A DNA stretch of 10,482 nucleotides. Source: JBMZCV01 sp049613665. Its GTDB lineage: Bacteria > Bacteroidota > Bacteroidia > Chitinophagales > UBA2359. Each line of letters begins with the position of its first letter. Positions within the stretch are counted from its first letter, which is position 1. The stretch lies in NCBI GenBank assembly GCA_049613665.1, contig JBMZCV010000175.1, positions 1 through 10,482 of the forward strand, given 5' to 3'. The position numbers and the translations under genes are program-made. The notes under the pieces are model-generated. The model saw nothing but the letters and a program-made list of their open reading frames with translations, was not told the DNA's origin and searched no databases. Of this stretch, positions 1 through 7,700 are shown in pieces.

Positions 1-30
1 AGTTTAATAACACAAAACAAACAAAATGAC

Positions 31-447
31 TTAATAAGTAACAGGTCTATTAATTTGTATATCTTTTGCCCAAGCTAAGTTTCCTTGTCTATCTATTTTT
101 AGCAATACGACACTTGTATGTTTTATAGGATAGCCTACAATGATAAGTCCATTATCTGCTGTTGGTGTTGCCTCAAAGGTTTCAAATTTTAGATGTTCAA
201 AAGATTTTGCCCACTCTATTTTTCCCTTTTCGTTGCATTTAGCTATTAATCTTGTTGTGCCTGCATTATTATATCCCATTGTAGCTATAAAAAAGCCATT
301 GCCATCGCTACTACTCCCTACTATAGCATAAGGAAAATTATGTGGTTGTGGTATTTCTATCACCTTAGAATAAGGCTTCACAGCACAGCCCACCGCTACA
401 CTCAACAAAACGAGCAGCAAAAAACACATCATTATTTTCTTTTTCAT
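31..447 (-). CDS. Truncated lipoprotein, partial paralogue of the adjacent gene
   Basis: This 138-residue predicted lipoprotein is probably a remnant or short variant of the 444-residue gene just upstream on the same strand. Residues 1-21 form a lipoprotein signal peptide: a KKK start, a hydrophobic core and an AVGC lipobox with the lipidated Cys at 21. No acidic residues directly follow the Cys, so I see no obvious surface-export signal. From LSVAVGC to WAKDI (about residues 15-130) it matches the larger protein with one visible substitution (I for M in the IE-I/M-PQPH stretch). It includes two of the seven G-x-hydrophobic-x-W repeat units, then ends in an unrelated eight-residue tail (QINRPVTY). 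Two units cannot close a beta-propeller, so it may be a pseudogene or a donor cassette. The start is the ATG that gives a proper signal peptide. Function unknown. Confidence 0.6.
   Translation of the reverse strand: MKKKIMMCFLLLVLLSVAVGCAVKPYSKVIEIPQPHNFPYAIVGSSSDGNGFFIATMGYNNAGTTRLIAKCNEKGKIEWAKSFEHLKFETFEATPTADNGLIIVGYPIKHTSVVLLKIDRQGNLAWAKDIQINRPVTY
58..407. repeat. 350-bp direct repeat, copy 1
   Basis: This copy aligns without gaps to 1424-1773 at a constant offset of 1366 bp. I count four differences in 350 bp (positions 82, 352, 361 and 397). Positions 83-351 are identical over 269 bp. Three of the four changes are synonymous and one (352) exchanges Ile for Met. The repeat covers the lipobox and the first two repeat units of both lipoproteins but not the signal-peptide starts or the C-terminal part. 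Confidence 0.95.
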
Positions 448-481
448 GATAATGATTTTTATATATTATGAAATGTAAAAT

Positions 482-1816
482 TTAATTACTTTTTATTTTT
501 TTTATTCCGCAACTATTTTGAAAATGAATAACAGTATCTTTCATGCTAAAATTTATTTGACTAGGAATGAGCGAAACATCAAGTTCCATTTCCTCCAAAT
601 CTACTTCTCTAACTTTATGAAATGTTTTCTGTTTAGGAATGGCAAAATTGCAATTTTTACCTGCTTTATTTTTCAAATCAATATGTGGTAAACAGATATT
701 TTTACCTTTTTCATTAAATTGAAAGAGATTGTCATTTTGTTTTAAAAAATAGGAAGAGTTATTAGCCAATAGCGATATAGCTCCGCTAATGTCAATATTT
801 CCTATGGGTTTTGCCCACTCAACTTGTCCATTATTATTATACTTGCAAAGAGAGACATAAGATTTCTTGTATTGTGAAACGTTATAATGAGTAGCTGAAA
901 TAAGCCAACCACCATCTTTTGTTGCTACTCCATTATTAAAAAAGTTCCAATCATATTTTTTTTGCCAAACAATATTATCGGCACTATCAAGCTTTGTTAA
1001 TACATTTGTATTTGCTATCAAAAATTCTCCCGTTGTCAATCCTATTATGGAATGACCATATTTATTTTCTTTTTGCATCACTATATTGCCCAAACTATCT
1101 AATCGAGACCTAAAAGAAAGTCTAACTTGCTTTCCTGCCATAGTAGCAGGGCCAATGCCTGTAATTTCACCATAAAGAACTAATCCATTATTAAACGAAT
1201 AACAAGATTTCAACTTTCTTGCAGTTGTGAGCCACACTTTTTTTCTTATAATTTCTCCATTTTTATCTATAAAAACCAACAAATTGTTCCAAGGCATATT
1301 AGCATATGGAAATTCTTTCACAAAATTATCAGTCTGACTTATCAAGATTAATTTAAAAAAATCATTAGGCCATGTATCATAACCTCCTCCCCATATATTT
1401 TGCTTTTCAACACTATTAGTTTTTATATCTTTTGCCCAAGCTAAGTTGCCTTGTCTATCTATTTTTAGCAATACGACACTTGTATGTTTTATAGGATAGC
1501 CTACAATGATAAGTCCATTATCTGCTGTTGGTGTTGCCTCAAAGGTTTCAAATTTTAGATGTTCAAAAGATTTTGCCCACTCTATTTTTCCCTTTTCGTT
1601 GCATTTAGCTATTAATCTTGTTGTGCCTGCATTATTATATCCCATTGTAGCTATAAAAAAGCCATTGCCATCGCTACTACTCCCTACTATAGCATAAGGA
1701 AAATTATGTGGTTGTGGCATTTCTATTACCTTAGAATAAGGCTTCACAGCACAGCCCACCGCCACACTCAACAGCAGCCCAAGAAAACAAGTATAAAAAA
1801 TCATTTTTCGCATCAT
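482..1816 (-). CDS. Lipoprotein with seven propeller-like repeats
   Basis: This 444-residue lipoprotein belongs to no family I can name. Residues 1-22 are a signal peptide with lipobox AVGC and a lipidated Cys at 22, so the mature protein should sit on a membrane facing the periplasm or surface. A short motif recurs seven times: GKIEWAK (76), GNLAWAK (123), GEIIRKKVW (187), GNIVMQK (243), DNIVWQK (280), GQVEWAK (330) and a weaker GKNICLP (371). Units are about 37-64 residues apart and often preceded by a hydrophobic strand ending in N or D. This is the pattern of beta-propeller blades in secreted Bacteroidota proteins, and seven units would suit a seven-bladed propeller; the fold is inference. 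Residues 380-444 are a separate non-repeat tail. It is transcribed divergently from the VWA gene. Its N-terminal third is duplicated downstream. Confidence 0.8.
   Translation of the reverse strand: MMRKMIFYTCFLGLLLSVAVGCAVKPYSKVIEMPQPHNFPYAIVGSSSDGNGFFIATMGYNNAGTTRLIAKCNEKGKIEWAKSFEHLKFETFEATPTADNGLIIVGYPIKHTSVVLLKIDRQGNLAWAKDIKTNSVEKQNIWGGGYDTWPNDFFKLILISQTDNFVKEFPYANMPWNNLLVFIDKNGEIIRKKVWLTTARKLKSCYSFNNGLVLYGEITGIGPATMAGKQVRLSFRSRLDSLGNIVMQKENKYGHSIIGLTTGEFLIANTNVLTKLDSADNIVWQKKYDWNFFNNGVATKDGGWLISATHYNVSQYKKSYVSLCKYNNNGQVEWAKPIGNIDISGAISLLANNSSYFLKQNDNLFQFNEKGKNICLPHIDLKNKAGKNCNFAIPKQKTFHKVREVDLEEMELDVSLIPSQINFSMKDTVIHFQNSCGIKKIKSN
1424..1773. repeat. 350-bp direct repeat, copy 2
   Basis: This is the copy inside the full-length lipoprotein gene, matching 58-407. 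Outside the block the sequences diverge at once: the codons before LSVAVGC encode different signal peptides, and the codons after WAKDI are unrelated. Sharp edges around a near-identical core fit gene conversion or cassette exchange as well as simple duplication. Confidence 0.95.
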
Positions 1817-2172
1817 GTAAGTTTTTGATAGGCAAGATATAAAATATGTTTTATATAAACAAAATACAAAAATGCCTATTCACACTTGCATAAGCATTGT
1901 TATGTGTAAAATTTTAAGAATGAACTCATTACAACAAAAAACAATTATTAGAAAACAAAGCTAAAAAAAAATTTTAACAAATAAGTAAACTAAAAAGGCA
2001 TAAACTTTCGCTGACCAAACAAAAATATTTAGTCCAACAATCTCAATCTGCTTCCTGTTTTCAATCTCTAAAATAAAAAACACATAAAACTTTTGCTTAC
2101 ATCTTGTTTTTGCCACAAAAAAAGCTTATTTTGCTTTCTCTTTTATCGCTTCCAACAAAAAAACGACCATAA
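1817..2172. other. Divergent intergenic region
   Basis: These 356 bp separate the minus-strand lipoprotein start from the plus-strand VWA start and must carry promoters for both. The DNA is very A/T-rich. I found no exact TAnnTTTG (Bacteroidota -7) element with a properly spaced TTTG on either strand; near misses are TTATTTTG at 2126-2133 (plus) and CATTTTTG read on the minus strand near 1866-1873. There is no convincing coding ORF, RNA gene or sigma-54 site. The one structured part is the palindrome at 1828-1879. Confidence 0.6.
1828..1879. promoter_or_regulatory. Nested palindrome in lipoprotein leader
   Basis: ATAGGCA (1828-1834) and TGCCTAT (1873-1879) are inverted repeats enclosing a perfect 8-bp stem, ATATAAAA-TATG-TTTTATAT (1837-1856). 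The structure starts 12 bp upstream of the lipoprotein ATG, so it lies in the leader RNA or overlaps the promoter. It could be an operator or an mRNA hairpin. The inner stem is pure A/T and could be partly chance. Confidence 0.35.
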
Positions 2173-4248
2173 ATGCAGCATTCATTTATAAAACAGAAAC
2201 AATATAAATTACTTTTTTATGTAACATTATTGTTGTTATCATATCAAATAATGCAAGCACAGGAGCGAGCCGTAGCGGTTGTATATGACAACTCTCGAAG
2301 CATGTCGGACGCTGGCCAGTGCGAAGGTATCAACTATGCTTTGCAACTCATGGTAGGCTTATTACACGAGGAAGATGAGCTTTCCGTTTTTAGAATGGAT
2401 CCACCCAAAGGCGATGCTATTAGCCTGAAAAACAAGCAACAATCTATCAATTCTATTTCTAATACCTATAATTGTCAGTCTGGCAAAACACCTTTTGATG
2501 CCGTTTTGCAAGCCAAAGATATTTTAGCCAAAAGTCGTAAAAAAGGCAAATGGCTCATTATGTTGTCTGATGGCGAAATTACTGAAAAAGGCTTTGAAAA
2601 AAATTACGAAACATCGCCTTTGCTTCGAAATTTTGTCGATGATACAGGTGCGAGAATTATTTTTTTAGATGTCAGCAAAAAAGCAAATTTGCTAGAAAGC
2701 TTCCTAAAAACTTCGGAAACACCGCACGATAGATTGCGAACTTCTGGCAGTTTTGAGCAGATTATTGAACGTATGGAGCAAATTGCTCAAAGTATTATGA
2801 CGCTTTCTAGCGATGGCGTACCCGTAAAACCAGCAGGAAACAAAGTGACCATAGACTCGCCTGTGCCACTCAAACGCATTATTGTGTTGCAGCAAGAAGC
2901 GAAAAAAAATGCCAGCTTGCCCAAAATTACAAACGCTAATTCCAATGGCAAACGCATTTTCGCTGGCGATGGCTACAAAGCCGAAAAGTCGAAAGGCACT
3001 TACAAAATGTCTGGCCTCATCAATCATATACAAGCTGCTCCAAATAGCAAAGAAGTGATTGAAAAAGGCAAAATTACCATTGATTTTGATGCACCGATTA
3101 ATGTAAAGCAAACGAAATTTTTGCCAGAAGTAGCCGCTACTTTAGAAGTTGATTTGAGAGGAAGTATTAAAGGCAAAAAAGGCAATATTTATACCGTGTG
3201 TGATACCGCAAATTCGGTTACGGTAGTTGCAAAAATCATTGATTATCAAGGAAATACGCTTGATAAAAAAGTATTGAAAGACAGTAAATTGCTATTGATA
3301 AATGAAGACAAAAAAAGTTCGCAGCTTTTTATTTTAGATGAAAAAACAGGCGAATTTACGACTAATTTGAAGCTTCATACAAAGCGTTTTCCTATTTCTG
3401 TATCTGCCGAATATGCAGGCTTTTTCAATTTTCAAAGCAATATTTATATTGTAGAAAAAGCGTTTTGCCCAGTAAAAAAAGCGAATATCACAGCCGATAA
3501 AAACACCTTGAAAGCTAAAGTAACAAATATGTCGGCCGCTCCAACTGTTACGGTAAGTCCGCAAATTAAGTTTGGCGATGAGCCAGCACGCAGTCCGAAT
3601 GCGGAGGAAATGAAAGATTTGTATATCGAAAAATTGAACGATACGAGAGTTGGAATAGATGTGACCGAAAAAAATGGCAAAATGTATATTAAGCCAACAA
3701 CTTTTCTTTGTGCGTGTTTCACAACAACAGGCAAAGATGAATTAGAATTGGTTTTACGTTCCAAAAATCCGAACCTAAAAATCGGCGATAATGCGACTTT
3801 GACACTTCAAATAGAAATAGAAGACGATAGTTTTTGGGCAAAATGTGGCATATTAATTATCGCTTTCATTGTTTTATTATTGTTATTATGGTATATTTGG
3901 GGTATTTTCAAAAAGCCACGTTTTTGCAAAGGCAGCGAAATTATTATTTCTAAACAAGGGCAATTAACAAAAAGCAGACCCAAAAGTTATCCTTTGCCAA
4001 CTGGCTTTTTCAATCGCTATTTAGTGCCTTATGTAGCAGAAAGCAAAGCCGTTGGCAGCATCAAATTTAAGGCTGGCTCACGTTGTAGTCATGTTTTGAT
4101 TGCAAAAGAAACGCAAACCGAAGATATGTTTGTATCTGGCTTTCCTATTGATGAACCTAACAAAAAGGATTTGCGTTTATCTATTGGCGAAAAGCTAGAA
4201 ATTAGCAAACGCACACGAAAAGAAATTTACGAATACAATAAATTATAA
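2173..4248 (+). CDS. Membrane-anchored VWA-domain protein
   Basis: This 691-residue protein is predicted to be exported and anchored in the inner membrane. Residues 1-29/30 are a signal peptide (basic start, LLFYVTLLLLS core, cleavage near MQAQ). The VWA domain follows directly, about residues 32-215, with an intact metal-ion-dependent adhesion site: D39-N-S41-R-S43 (DxSxS), T106 in GKTPFDA, and D133-G134 in MLSDGE. VWA domains with this site bind protein ligands through a divalent metal. Residues 216-555 are beta-rich and unassigned, perhaps Ig-like. A single transmembrane segment spans about 559-579 (ILIIAFIVLLLLLWYIW), followed by a basic tail of about 110 residues, predicted cytosolic. 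The next gene on this strand encodes a tubulin-like protein. VWA proteins are predicted partners of an FtsZ-like family in a membrane-remodelling system (Makarova and Koonin), which is the best clue to its role. No close relative is recognised. Confidence 0.88.
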   Translation: MQHSFIKQKQYKLLFYVTLLLLSYQIMQAQERAVAVVYDNSRSMSDAGQCEGINYALQLMVGLLHEEDELSVFRMDPPKGDAISLKNKQQSINSISNTYNCQSGKTPFDAVLQAKDILAKSRKKGKWLIMLSDGEITEKGFEKNYETSPLLRNFVDDTGARIIFLDVSKKANLLESFLKTSETPHDRLRTSGSFEQIIERMEQIAQSIMTLSSDGVPVKPAGNKVTIDSPVPLKRIIVLQQEAKKNASLPKITNANSNGKRIFAGDGYKAEKSKGTYKMSGLINHIQAAPNSKEVIEKGKITIDFDAPINVKQTKFLPEVAATLEVDLRGSIKGKKGNIYTVCDTANSVTVVAKIIDYQGNTLDKKVLKDSKLLLINEDKKSSQLFILDEKTGEFTTNLKLHTKRFPISVSAEYAGFFNFQSNIYIVEKAFCPVKKANITADKNTLKAKVTNMSAAPTVTVSPQIKFGDEPARSPNAEEMKDLYIEKLNDTRVGIDVTEKNGKMYIKPTTFLCACFTTTGKDELELVLRSKNPNLKIGDNATLTLQIEIEDDSFWAKCGILIIAFIVLLLLLWYIWGIFKKPRFCKGSEIIISKQGQLTKSRPKSYPLPTGFFNRYLVPYVAESKAVGSIKFKAGSRCSHVLIAKETQTEDMFVSGFPIDEPNKKDLRLSIGEKLEISKRTRKEIYEYNKL

Positions 4249-4370
4249 ATCATTAGTTTTTAGTTTTGAATTTTTAGTTGGAAACTGAAATAATTTTAAA
4301 TAAGGAACGTGAAAATAATAAGTGTTACATTTTGTAGCTTAACAATTAATTACTATAAAACGACTAAACA

Positions 4371-4393
4371 GGTACGAGTTTTCAACTTGTACC
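4371..4393. repeat. Hairpin A of the element
   Basis: GGTACGAGTT-TTC-AACTTGTACC forms a 10-bp stem in plus-strand RNA with one G-U pair and a TTC loop. Its GAGTT/AACT core is shared with hairpin D. Confidence 0.8.
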
Positions 4394-4400
4394 ACATCAA

Positions 4401-4415
4401 GTAGTTTTTAACTAC
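4401..4415. repeat. Hairpin B of the element
   Basis: GTAGTT-TTT-AACTAC is a perfect 6-bp stem with a TTT loop. It shares the AGTT-NNN-AACT core of hairpins A and D. Confidence 0.75.
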
Positions 4416-4441
4416 GAAACACCTTTAAATTGAAAAAAGCA

Positions 4442-4458
4442 GGTAGCTAAAAGCTACC
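4442..4458. repeat. Hairpin C of the element
   Basis: GGTAGCT-AAA-AGCTACC is a perfect 7-bp stem with an AAA loop, the most G/C-rich perfect hairpin in the gap. Confidence 0.8.
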
Positions 4459-4468
4459 CATTTGGTTT

Positions 4469-4491
4469 AGCACGAGTTAAAAACTCATGCT
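4469..4491. repeat. Hairpin D of the element
   Basis: AGCACGAGTT-AAA-AACTCATGCT forms a 10-bp stem with one C/A mismatch in plus-strand RNA, which is a G-U pair on the minus strand. Its arms resemble those of hairpin A (ACGAGTT), suggesting the two descend from one unit. Confidence 0.8.
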
Positions 4492-4555
4492 GGTATATAT
4501 TTGTTACGGATAAACTCAAATGTAACACTTATTATTTTTCTATTCCTAAGAGAGT

Positions 4556-4635
4556 AGAAATGACATATTTCTAGAAAAACGATAGCTCATATTGTTTTAG
4601 ATTTGACAATCTTGGCTAAAAAATATGTCATTTCT
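4556..4635. repeat. 80-bp unit with 15-bp perfect inverted repeats
   Basis: AGAAATGACATATTT (4556-4570) is exactly complementary to 4621-4635, with a 50-nt interior and a T-run (4636-4640) just after the right arm. It could form a long-range stem in the leader of the tubulin-like gene, act as an operator pair, or be a second small inserted element. The T-run also allows a weak terminator reading, but the 50-nt loop argues against that. Confidence 0.55.
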
Positions 4636-4713
4636 TTTTTGTCAAACTATTTAAGAATTAACTAAAAACTCAGAAGTTTAAAACTAAAAACTACTTAATA
4701 AACTCAAAAAAAC

Positions 4714-7700
4714 ATGGCATATATTCCTACAATTCTCATCGGTTTGGGCGGTCTTGGCTCATATATCGTTGATAAAGTATATGGTTGGATACCTGAAGAA
4801 AGACGAAATTTTGTGGCTATTCATGCTTTCGATACCAATGTGAACGACATTGCGAAGCTAAAAAATTTGAAAAAAGAAAATGTTACGCAAACTAGCACCA
4901 ACTGGACAGTAGGCGAATATTTGCGAATGGCAGACCCTTCCGTAAAAGATTGGTTTCCACATGAGCAAACAGAACTTTCTCGCAAGGCTTTGACCGATGG
5001 AGCAGGCCAAATTCGGGCAGTTTCTCGCCTTGCTTATCGGGCAGCGATGGAAAGTGGCAAGCTCGGAAATTTGCACAATAGCATCAATCATATTTTTAGA
5101 GAAACGGGCGAAACACCTACAAGCAGTGCCAGAGTCATGATTGTGAGCTCGCTAGTTGGTGGCACAGGAGCAGGCATTTTTATGCAAACTGCTATGTATA
5201 TGCGTGATTTGTTGGAGCTAGAGTTTCACCGAAAAAATGTCTTGATTCGTGGTGCTTTTATGTTGCCAGACACTTTAGTTTTGTCAAATGTTATTCAAGG
5301 CGATGAAATAGACAGTATTCGTGCCAATGCCTATGCTTGCGTTAAGGAATTGAATGCTATAACGAGGAATGCAAGTGTGCAAAATGCTGGCACACAAAAA
5401 ATAAATATTGAATTAGAATATAAGCCCAATCAAGTAGATACGCAAGGGCGTTTAGACCATATTATTACCTCTCGAAACTTGCCATATAATTTCTGTTTCA
5501 TGTTTGATTTTGAAAATACAGAAAAAAACAACCTCAAATATTTTGGCAATTATATCAATCAAGTAGCACGTTCTACCTATCTCGATTTGTTTAGCCCAAT
5601 GACAAACGACCGTTTTTCTAAGCAAGACAATCAAATTTTATCGACTATTTCCAACAATGGAATGAGCCGTTATTGTGGTGCTGGCGTGGCTTCTTTGGTT
5701 TATCCTTATGAAGATATGACCTATTTTGCGGCTTTGAAATGGGCAACTGATAGCTTATCAAATGATTGGCTGAAAATTGATGAGCAGTTTGAATCTGATT
5801 TTAGACAATATGAATTGGATTTGAAAAATGGCATTCCGAGAGACAAACCAGAGTTGCGAAACTCATATCGCACTATTTTGTATCAATTGGCGACGCAACA
5901 AAACCCTCGACCATTTTTTAAGCTGACTTATCGCTCGGCACATACCCTCGACAAACGAAATGAAATTGCAGAACCTAAAGCTGCTTTGTTCATTGCTGCG
6001 GTGCAAAGGCGTATAGAAAGTATTTTGGCCAATGACGAAAAGTTGAGAGAACTAAAAGCTGAATGTTCTTTAGATGAAAATCGTTTGGGTGAAAAAACAA
6101 CAGCAAGAGACGAAATCAACAACCGAGAAGAGGCTTTATACTATTATGAGCAAGCTGTTCGCAAATTTATTCACAATACGAAAAACTATTTGGTCAATGA
6201 AATTGTTTTACAAGATGGCGACCATCCACAGCGTTTGAGTGGCGATGAATATAAAATAAACACTTGGCTACTCAAACAGCCAGAACCAATGCACCCTGTT
6301 TCTGTGCGTTTTACCTTGTATTTGATTGATGTGTTGCTTGATGAAAAAGTCAAAAATTTAAGTCCCGTAACAGAGAAGTTAGAAGCAGGAATTGACCGTT
6401 ATAAGAAGGCTTATGACCTTGATGATACAGATGATTTTATTGAAACAGCAGACGACAGAATGGATTTGGCACTCAAACAAAGTTGGTTTGGTAGCTTGCT
6501 AAACAATGAATTTAAAGATTTTACGAATGAATATGTCGATAAATCTGCCAAACATTTCAGTAATTTAAATCGCTTTTTAAATGATAGACTAAGCGAGCTT
6601 GTTTTCAAAGAGTTGCAAAAAGCAGTGCAAGAAATGCAAGCTGGTTGGGAGAAATATTTCCGAAATTTGCGAGATGTTAGAAATAGTTTAAGTAATGAGT
6701 TAAATGTTACAATAAATAAACACGACAATGACAGCGACCCAACAGTTCGGTATGTTTTGGCTTCAAAGGCACACAAAGAAAAGTTGTGGGAAACAATTCG
6801 TATGACCGTAACGACTGATGAATTGCCTATGGCTATCGCTTCGCAAATCTATGTTGGCCAGTACAATCGTTTTTGCAAAAGTAGAAAAGGCGATTATTTG
6901 TCGGAACAACGCTCCGAAAAGGTAGAGGAAATGTTTAGAGAAGATGTATTGAGTTGGTGTTTGAAAGAAATGAAAAACGAAGATAGCCTAAAACTCAATT
7001 GTATTCGTGCTTTGCGAAAGTCTGCCGAAATGCAAGCATTGGCCGACAACGATATAGAACGACATATTAATGATGAAATTCGTTTGTTAAATAATTTGGC
7101 TCGGCCATTTGTGCCAGCAAGCAACACAGGAACAGAGCTAAATGCGTGGGGTGTTCACCCAGATTGCGTGAAAGAATTATCTGGAACAGCTAGAAACGAA
7201 TTGTTTGACGGCACAGATTTGGTAGAAGATACTGCCTTTTCGCAGTATGAAATTGTCAGAAATAGAACTTTGTATGGCTTGACGATAGATGATTTTTCAA
7301 AATTTTATTCTGGCGACAATAGAGGACGTGCGGCAGGCGAGTATTACAAATCGTATAATAATCGTATCAGAAAGTTGACGCAAAGAGGAAATACTGTTAC
7401 TCCACACCTAGACAAACGTTGGCATTTGCCAGCCTATTTGCCCGAAATTTCGTCGCATAGAGTGCAAGAAGACCAAACCAATATTAATCGTGCTTTGATT
7501 TGGGGAATTACGATGGGATATTTGCAAAACATCAATGAATACGGCAATATGACATGGCTATTCAATGACGATGCAGGCAGTCGTTTGATTCAGGAAGGCG
7601 ACAATCTCGCTGACAAATTTGTACATTCGTTGCATCAAGCTTTGTTGCACAATCCAATTATTGTAGATAAGGTTTTGAAGCGAACAGCCGAACAAATTAG

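Larger units (their letters stand above)
4302..4548. mobile_element. MITE/REP-like element with four hairpins
   Basis: Perfect 21-bp terminal inverted repeats lie at 4312-4332 and 4518-4538 (core AGTGTTACATTT and its complement). They extend outward imperfectly through AGGAA (4303-4307) and TTCCT (4543-4547). Between them lie four hairpins with 3-nt loops at 4371-4393, 4401-4415, 4442-4458 and 4469-4491. There is no coding capacity and I see no clear target-site duplication. This is the architecture of a non-autonomous element (MITE) or a REP-type hairpin cluster of the kind mobilised by RAYT (IS200-like Y1) transposases. Which class applies is inference, since no transposase is in the window. 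Confidence 0.6.
4249..4713. other. Palindrome-rich gap between VWA and tubulin-like genes
   Basis: This 465-bp gap holds no credible ORF. It contains a MITE/REP-like element (about 4302-4548) and an 80-bp inverted-repeat unit (4556-4635). At the outer edges, AGTTTTTAGTTTT (4255-4267) is the reverse complement of 4680-4692, and TTTTTAGTT (4271-4279) of 4660-4668. The outer arms are low-complexity TTTAGTT runs and could be coincidental. The gap means the two genes may not be strictly co-transcribed, or that their joint mRNA carries heavy structure. Confidence 0.75.

Noticed and set aside
1506..1697. 63-codon plus-strand frame inside the lipoprotein gene, repeated identically at 140-331
   Set aside because: It occurs twice only because the DNA block is duplicated; it is the antisense shadow of the lipoprotein genes, and the synonymous changes fit the minus-strand frame.
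4494..4503. TATATTTG, an exact TAnnTTTG-type -7 promoter element upstream of the tubulin-like gene
   Set aside because: No TTTG element lies at the usual distance upstream (the nearest, 4461-4464, is about 31 bp away), and this 6-base pattern is expected by chance in such A/T-rich DNA.
4255..4692. Outer inverted repeats suggesting one 438-bp element filling the whole gap
   Set aside because: The arms are simple TTTTTAGTT runs common in A/T-rich intergenic DNA; they are noted in the gap entry but do not support a single element.
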